Assembly (NCBI RefSeq): GCF_963676815.1
Contig: NZ_OY781365.1
Span: 2,390,501-2,454,500 of the forward strand
Reading direction: 5' to 3'
Source of the DNA: an uncultured Draconibacterium sp.
GTDB lineage: Bacteria; Bacteroidota; Bacteroidia; Bacteroidales; Prolixibacteraceae
DNA: 64,000 nt
The first letter of the stretch is position 1; every line of letters starts with the position of its first letter. The notes under the pieces were generated by a model, which saw only the letters and a list, made by a program, of their open reading frames with translations, had not been told where the DNA came from and did not search any database. Made by a program: the position numbers and the translations under genes. This document shows positions 60,036 to 64,000 of this stretch, piece by piece.

Positions 60036-63000
60036 GTGACCAAAACAAAACATAACCAGACTTTGGAAATAGCACTATTTATAGTGGCTGTTTTTGCTGT
60101 GCTTATGGGAGAAGCTTCTGTAAATGGAGGTGCTTTGCCAACTAGTCAACTTACGAATTATTCAAAAATTTACGGAGAAACAGTCATCTCAGACGATACA
60201 ACTGGCTTTGTTTGTCCGGAAGATATCTCAACATATACCGATTTAAATGCTTGTTCAAGCAACATTAGTAGTGGCTTAAACGTGCTTGATCCTGAAGCCA
60301 GAATTATAACACTTACCTGGCAAATGCAAGGAGCAACCAACGCATCGTCGCCCGCAAGTGGAATAAACCAAATAAACAGTTATGTTTTTAACGAAGGAAC
60401 AACGATCGTAAATTATAGCGGTTCCGATCTTTACAACAACTCTTTTAACTGCTCTTTTACGGTTACTGTTACCGACAATCAGCTTCCTGCCATCCGTAAT
60501 CTTCCTAAAAATATAACTGTTTCAACGGCCGCCGGAGAGTGTGGTGCCGAAGTCAGCTGGCCCGATCTGGTAATAATTGATAACTGTTTAAACGAATCAC
60601 AAATTCTGACAACTTATTCTCATATTTCCGGCAGTTGGTTTGAAATTGGTACGACTAGCGTAAGTTGTAGAATATCGAATGGGTTGGAAGGAGAAGACAC
60701 AGAGTACACATTTAACGTTGTTGTTGTTGACAATGAAATTCCTTTACTGACTTCCCCTCAGAAAGTGACTGTCGATTGCGGAAATCCGGTACCTGATGCA
60801 TTCGTTACTTTGCAGCAATTTGTTGTTGCCGGAGGAGTAGTTTCTGATAATTGTGAGATTGATGAAAGCAGTTTTAGTTTTACCAGAGAAATCAGAACCG
60901 GCTCTACTTGTCCCTTTACAATTACCAGAACTTATCAGGTTGAAGATGAGCACGGAAACATTGCAGAAATCGATCATCATATTCAGGTTCAGCAGGAGTC
61001 TGGATTGAAATCGGCAACTGCTGATTATACTGCTACACAAAGTGGAAACTGGAATGATGCAGCCACCTGGGGAGGATTCGGGCCTCCGACTTCGGGAGAC
61101 AACGTAACCATTCCAACCGGAATAACTGTAACCGTTAATTCTGCTGCAGTTTGTAATAATATTGATATTCAAAGCGGAGGTAGTGTGGTTGTTAACAATT
61201 CGAATGTTTTGCAGGTTTATGGCGACTGGAACAATGCAGGGACTTTTAATGCAGGAACCGATGGAACGGTAGAATTTACCGGAACAAATAATGCAACCAT
61301 AAGTGGAACAACTACTTTCGAAAACCTGATTGTATTGAAGGGTAGCTTGTCGTCAACCCTTACTATAAGTGGGACTACAAGTGTATCCAGTGGGGGAGTG
61401 TTAACTATGAATAGTGGATTGATTACGATTCCAAGTGCTGGAAGCTTGTCGTTGGATTTTAGTTCAGGCCTTTCAATTCCATCTACTGCAGGTTTTGATG
61501 TTACAGGGGGAAGCCTTTCGACAGGCAATTTCAGTATAACAAATAATGGCCTGATTCGGATCTCATCGGGAACAGCTGATTTTGGTACTGCCTCAGGTAA
61601 CACTGTTCATACACAGGTTGATGGTGCTTTTATTGTTTCTGGAGGAACGGTAAATATTGCCGGGCGACTGGAAAATACCGCTGGAGGAACCTTAACTCCT
61701 CCGGGAGTAAATTCCGGAATTACCGTTTCTGGGGGAACGGTTACACTGGCTACAGTTGGAAATGGTTTAAGCAGCATCGGATCGTTGAATGTAACTGCAA
61801 ATGGAGATTTCAGATTTACCGGCGGGACAATTGTATTTCAAAATCCAAGTACTGCTACCACAGAACTTGACCTTGGTGTAGTTGGGGGAGCAGGTACTAA
61901 AGATGTTTTAGGAGGGACATTCCAGTTTGGGAATGCATTGACCCCGGCAAGTTCTTCTTTTAATATTGCAAGCGATATTATTTTAGATAATGTCACATCA
62001 AGTGCTAACGCCGATCTGGTTCTGGAAAGCGATGTTCAGGTGATTAACCTGGCATTAAACAGTGCAACTACAATAGATTTAAATGGTTATGCTTTACAAC
62101 AAGAGGTTACAGGAACGGGTATATATTCGTATCCAATTGAAGATGGTTCCGGGAATCCGGTTTTCGTTCAGATTAACCTCACATCAGGAAGTGGATTTGG
62201 CCCTGGCGATTATATTGAGGTAACGACATCAGATGGCAAACATCCCGATAACGAAAGCGATAATCACTTTTTAAATCAATATTGGACAGTTAATGTTGTG
62301 GGTATTACCAATCCGGTTTTCAATATTACGGCTGAATACCATTCTTCGGATGTAAACGGAACAGAATCAGAAATTGTTGCTGGTGTCTGGGATGGTAGCT
62401 CGTGGACAAAATATGGAGCTGTTAGCGGTGGCTCAATCTCGGCTTCCAATGTCGCCGGAACAACTATCTGGTTTACCGGTATTACGCTTGATGATCCAAT
62501 AGTTGCTATAGATTTGGGAGCAACAACTGCTATTTGCGAGGGGTCTTCAATAACCTTAAATACAACTGTTACAGGTGACAATCCTATAACTTATTCGTGG
62601 ACATCAACTCCTTCCGGGTACACTTCAAGTAGCTCCTCTCCAACAGTTTCTCCGTTGTCAGATATTAGATATACAGTAGAAATTACAGATGGAAACGGAT
62701 TTACTGCCACCGATTTTATTGATGTTACGGTAGAGCCTTTACCAACTGCATCGGCGGGAGGAACTTCAACTATTTGTGAAAACAGCTCATACACGCTTTT
62801 AGCCGGAGAAGCAAGTTCGGCTAACGGAACCATCCAATGGACGGAAAACGGAGCAGGTTCAATAACTTCCGGAGTTACAACTTTAACGCCAACCTACACA
62901 CCTGCTGCCGGCGATGCTGGAAACACGGTTGTAATGACAATGACAGTTACCAGTACAAATTCTTGTGCTCCGAGTACAGCAACAGCCAATTATTCCATTA

Positions 63001-64000
63001 CTGTGGAGCCGCTTCCAAGTGCTTTCGCAGGAGGAAGTACAACAATTTGTGAAGCCGATTCTTACACTCTTTCAGCAGGAGAAGCAAGTTCGGCGAACGG
63101 AACCATCCAATGGACAGAAAACGGAGCAGGTTCAATAACTTCCGGAGCTACAACTTTAACGCCAACCTACACACCTGCTGCCGGCGATGCCGGAAACGAT
63201 GTTACGCTTACGTTCACCGTAACCAGCACTAATGATTGTGCTCCTGCCACTGCAACCGATATTTTTACTGTAACCGTTCGCGAACCGCTTAGCCAGTCAA
63301 CAATCTCGACAGCACAGGATATCTGTTACAACGGTGTACCTCAATCATTAGTCGGAACCGCTGCCACCGGAGGAAGCGGCTCTTATTCTTACCAATGGCA
63401 AAGTAGTCCGGACGGAACGGGCAGCTGGACCAACGTTGGAACTAATAGCTTGGTTTATTCGCCACCGGCTTTAACAGCCACAACCTTTTATCGACTGGAA
63501 GTGTCAGATTTATGTGGAACAGAATATAGTAATGTTGTTGAAGTAAATGTTGCTCCTGAGTTAACAGCTAATGATGCTGCTACTGCAATTCTCTGTAATG
63601 GTGGTTCAGCAATGGTTACTTTATCGGCAAATGGAGGCACTGCTCCCTATTCGTATACCTTTAACGGAGTGAATGATGCCGATGGTGTTATTGCAAATGT
63701 TACTGCCGGAACCTACAACTGGAGTGTCACCGATGCCCGCAACTGTGCCCCTGTTACCGGAACTATTGTTATTGCTGAGCCAACCAAAGTAACAGCAACT
63801 ATTGCGATAACCAATGAAATTGACTGTAATGGACAAACCGGCGAGGTAACAATTACCGCAAATGGAGGAATTCCACCTTACGAATATATTTTTAATGGTG
63901 TGACGCAAAGCAGTAATGTATTTACCGGAATTCTGGCCGGAAACAACCTCGCATGGAGTGTACGCGATGCCAATGGTTGTGAATTTATTACCGGATCACC
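60036..64000 (+). CDS. giant surface adhesin with HYR, Ig-like and SprB repeats, 3' end outside window
   Basis: The frame opens at a GTG (60036) directly after an in-frame stop and stays open to the end of the window (1,321 codons), so the gene is partial at its 3' end. A long signal-anchor-like N-terminus (about residues 10-30) is followed by a HYR-like domain (about 145-230), an SGNWNDAATW segment (about 335) opening a long beta-helix-like region rich in GGT and SGG (about 340-700), Ig/PKD-like domains (ICEGSSITL, about 830 onward) and SprB repeats (NGGTAPYSYTFNG). This fits a type IX-secreted gliding adhesin of the SprB class; the sorting domain is beyond the window. Confidence 0.9.
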   Translation, partial: MTKTKHNQTLEIALFIVAVFAVLMGEASVNGGALPTSQLTNYSKIYGETVISDDTTGFVCPEDISTYTDLNACSSNISSGLNVLDPEARIITLTWQMQGATNASSPASGINQINSYVFNEGTTIVNYSGSDLYNNSFNCSFTVTVTDNQLPAIRNLPKNITVSTAAGECGAEVSWPDLVIIDNCLNESQILTTYSHISGSWFEIGTTSVSCRISNGLEGEDTEYTFNVVVVDNEIPLLTSPQKVTVDCGNPVPDAFVTLQQFVVAGGVVSDNCEIDESSFSFTREIRTGSTCPFTITRTYQVEDEHGNIAEIDHHIQVQQESGLKSATADYTATQSGNWNDAATWGGFGPPTSGDNVTIPTGITVTVNSAAVCNNIDIQSGGSVVVNNSNVLQVYGDWNNAGTFNAGTDGTVEFTGTNNATISGTTTFENLIVLKGSLSSTLTISGTTSVSSGGVLTMNSGLITIPSAGSLSLDFSSGLSIPSTAGFDVTGGSLSTGNFSITNNGLIRISSGTADFGTASGNTVHTQVDGAFIVSGGTVNIAGRLENTAGGTLTPPGVNSGITVSGGTVTLATVGNGLSSIGSLNVTANGDFRFTGGTIVFQNPSTATTELDLGVVGGAGTKDVLGGTFQFGNALTPASSSFNIASDIILDNVTSSANADLVLESDVQVINLALNSATTIDLNGYALQQEVTGTGIYSYPIEDGSGNPVFVQINLTSGSGFGPGDYIEVTTSDGKHPDNESDNHFLNQYWTVNVVGITNPVFNITAEYHSSDVNGTESEIVAGVWDGSSWTKYGAVSGGSISASNVAGTTIWFTGITLDDPIVAIDLGATTAICEGSSITLNTTVTGDNPITYSWTSTPSGYTSSSSSPTVSPLSDIRYTVEITDGNGFTATDFIDVTVEPLPTASAGGTSTICENSSYTLLAGEASSANGTIQWTENGAGSITSGVTTLTPTYTPAAGDAGNTVVMTMTVTSTNSCAPSTATANYSITVEPLPSAFAGGSTTICEADSYTLSAGEASSANGTIQWTENGAGSITSGATTLTPTYTPAAGDAGNDVTLTFTVTSTNDCAPATATDIFTVTVREPLSQSTISTAQDICYNGVPQSLVGTAATGGSGSYSYQWQSSPDGTGSWTNVGTNSLVYSPPALTATTFYRLEVSDLCGTEYSNVVEVNVAPELTANDAATAILCNGGSAMVTLSANGGTAPYSYTFNGVNDADGVIANVTAGTYNWSVTDARNCAPVTGTIVIAEPTKVTATIAITNEIDCNGQTGEVTITANGGIPPYEYIFNGVTQSSNVFTGILAGNNLAWSVRDANGCEFITGS
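62805..63197 (+). repeat. duplicated 120-bp segments within the adhesin gene, 273 bases apart
   Basis: 62805-62924 and 63078-63197 are nearly identical at the DNA level (about five differences), both coding GEASSANGTIQWTENGAGS and the following PTYTPAAGDAGN. The period is exactly 91 codons. The flanking parts of the two domains differ much more, so the core was recently homogenised. Confidence 0.88.

Noticed and set aside
60744..63908. Several minus-strand ORFs (for example 61217-61603 and 62276-62581) opposite the adhesin
   Set aside because: The plus frame is open and repeat-rich throughout; the ORFs are complements of Thr/Ser/Gly-rich repeats.

Overview
The window reads as the chromosome of a free-living, polysaccharide-degrading member of the Bacteroidota, most likely a marine Marinilabiliales/Prolixibacteraceae-type organism. 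That placement is inferred from gene content and was not tested by a search. The evidence is a PorP/SprF protein next to a SprB-repeat giant adhesin (type IX secretion and gliding), several LytTR regulators, lipoprotein glycoside hydrolases, a fused CrtYcd-type lycopene cyclase, a short F1 epsilon subunit, and several perfect matches to the Bacteroidota -7 promoter element TAnnTTTG. No rRNA, tRNA, CRISPR array, phage or intact transposase gene was seen.

Layout. 1-2.3 kb: the end of a LytS-type histidine kinase, its LytTR response regulator and a small secreted protein. 2.3-4.6 kb (minus): GH130 phosphorylase and an AmpG-like MFS transporter with overlapping genes. 4.9-9.1 kb: a DUF4395 membrane protein, then a peptidase pair (S15 and M1). 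9.2-12.3 kb: a MITE-like palindrome, a lipoprotein whose start codon lies in a 14-bp hairpin, and a GH92 mannosidase. 12.4-16.9 kb: Xaa-Pro aminopeptidase, a membrane protein coupled to type I pullulanase, and a stand-alone cobalamin-binding-like domain protein. 17.1-21.1 kb: tsaE-ald-LytTR (minus), gcvH and a second membrane-tethered LytTR protein. 21.2-26 kb (minus): B12-dependent ribonucleotide reductase, Kdo transferase and lycopene cyclase. 26-31.7 kb (minus): GH2 beta-galactosidase, a Nudix-fold regulator with a clear palindromic operator, and a cysteate synthase. 32-36.2 kb (plus): GH78 rhamnosidase and a DoxX/Tat/TIM-barrel fusion. 36.3-39.5 kb (minus): PNGase F-like glycoamidase and a transglutaminase-fold lipoprotein. 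39.7-45.7 kb: a three-gene SDR/phosphoesterase operon, a cytochrome c-PQQ sugar dehydrogenase, an Rrf2 regulator and a secreted propeller. 46-58.7 kb: RND exporter with polyprenyl synthase, atpDC, GT9, amidase, rlmN, an MBL-fold hydrolase, DUF3810 and M19 dipeptidase. 58.9-64 kb: PorP/SprF and the 5' 1,321 codons of a giant adhesin that runs off the window.

How the genes work together. PNGase F-like enzyme (releases N-glycans), GH92 (alpha-mannose removal), GH2 (beta-galactose) and GH130 plus its AmpG-like transporter (phosphorolysis of mannosyl-GlcNAc-type disaccharides) would make a plausible host- or algal-glycoprotein N-glycan route, although the genes are scattered and not in one SusCD locus. 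Four peptidases (S15, M1, M24B, M19) would handle the peptide part. Cysteate synthase points to sulfonolipid (capnine) synthesis. The most unusual items are the apparent ATT start codon of the PorP/SprF gene, the MITE-like element that ends at a stop codon, the start-codon hairpin, the Nudix-regulator operator, the stand-alone cobalamin-binding-like domain, and the DoxX/Tat/TIM-barrel fusion.
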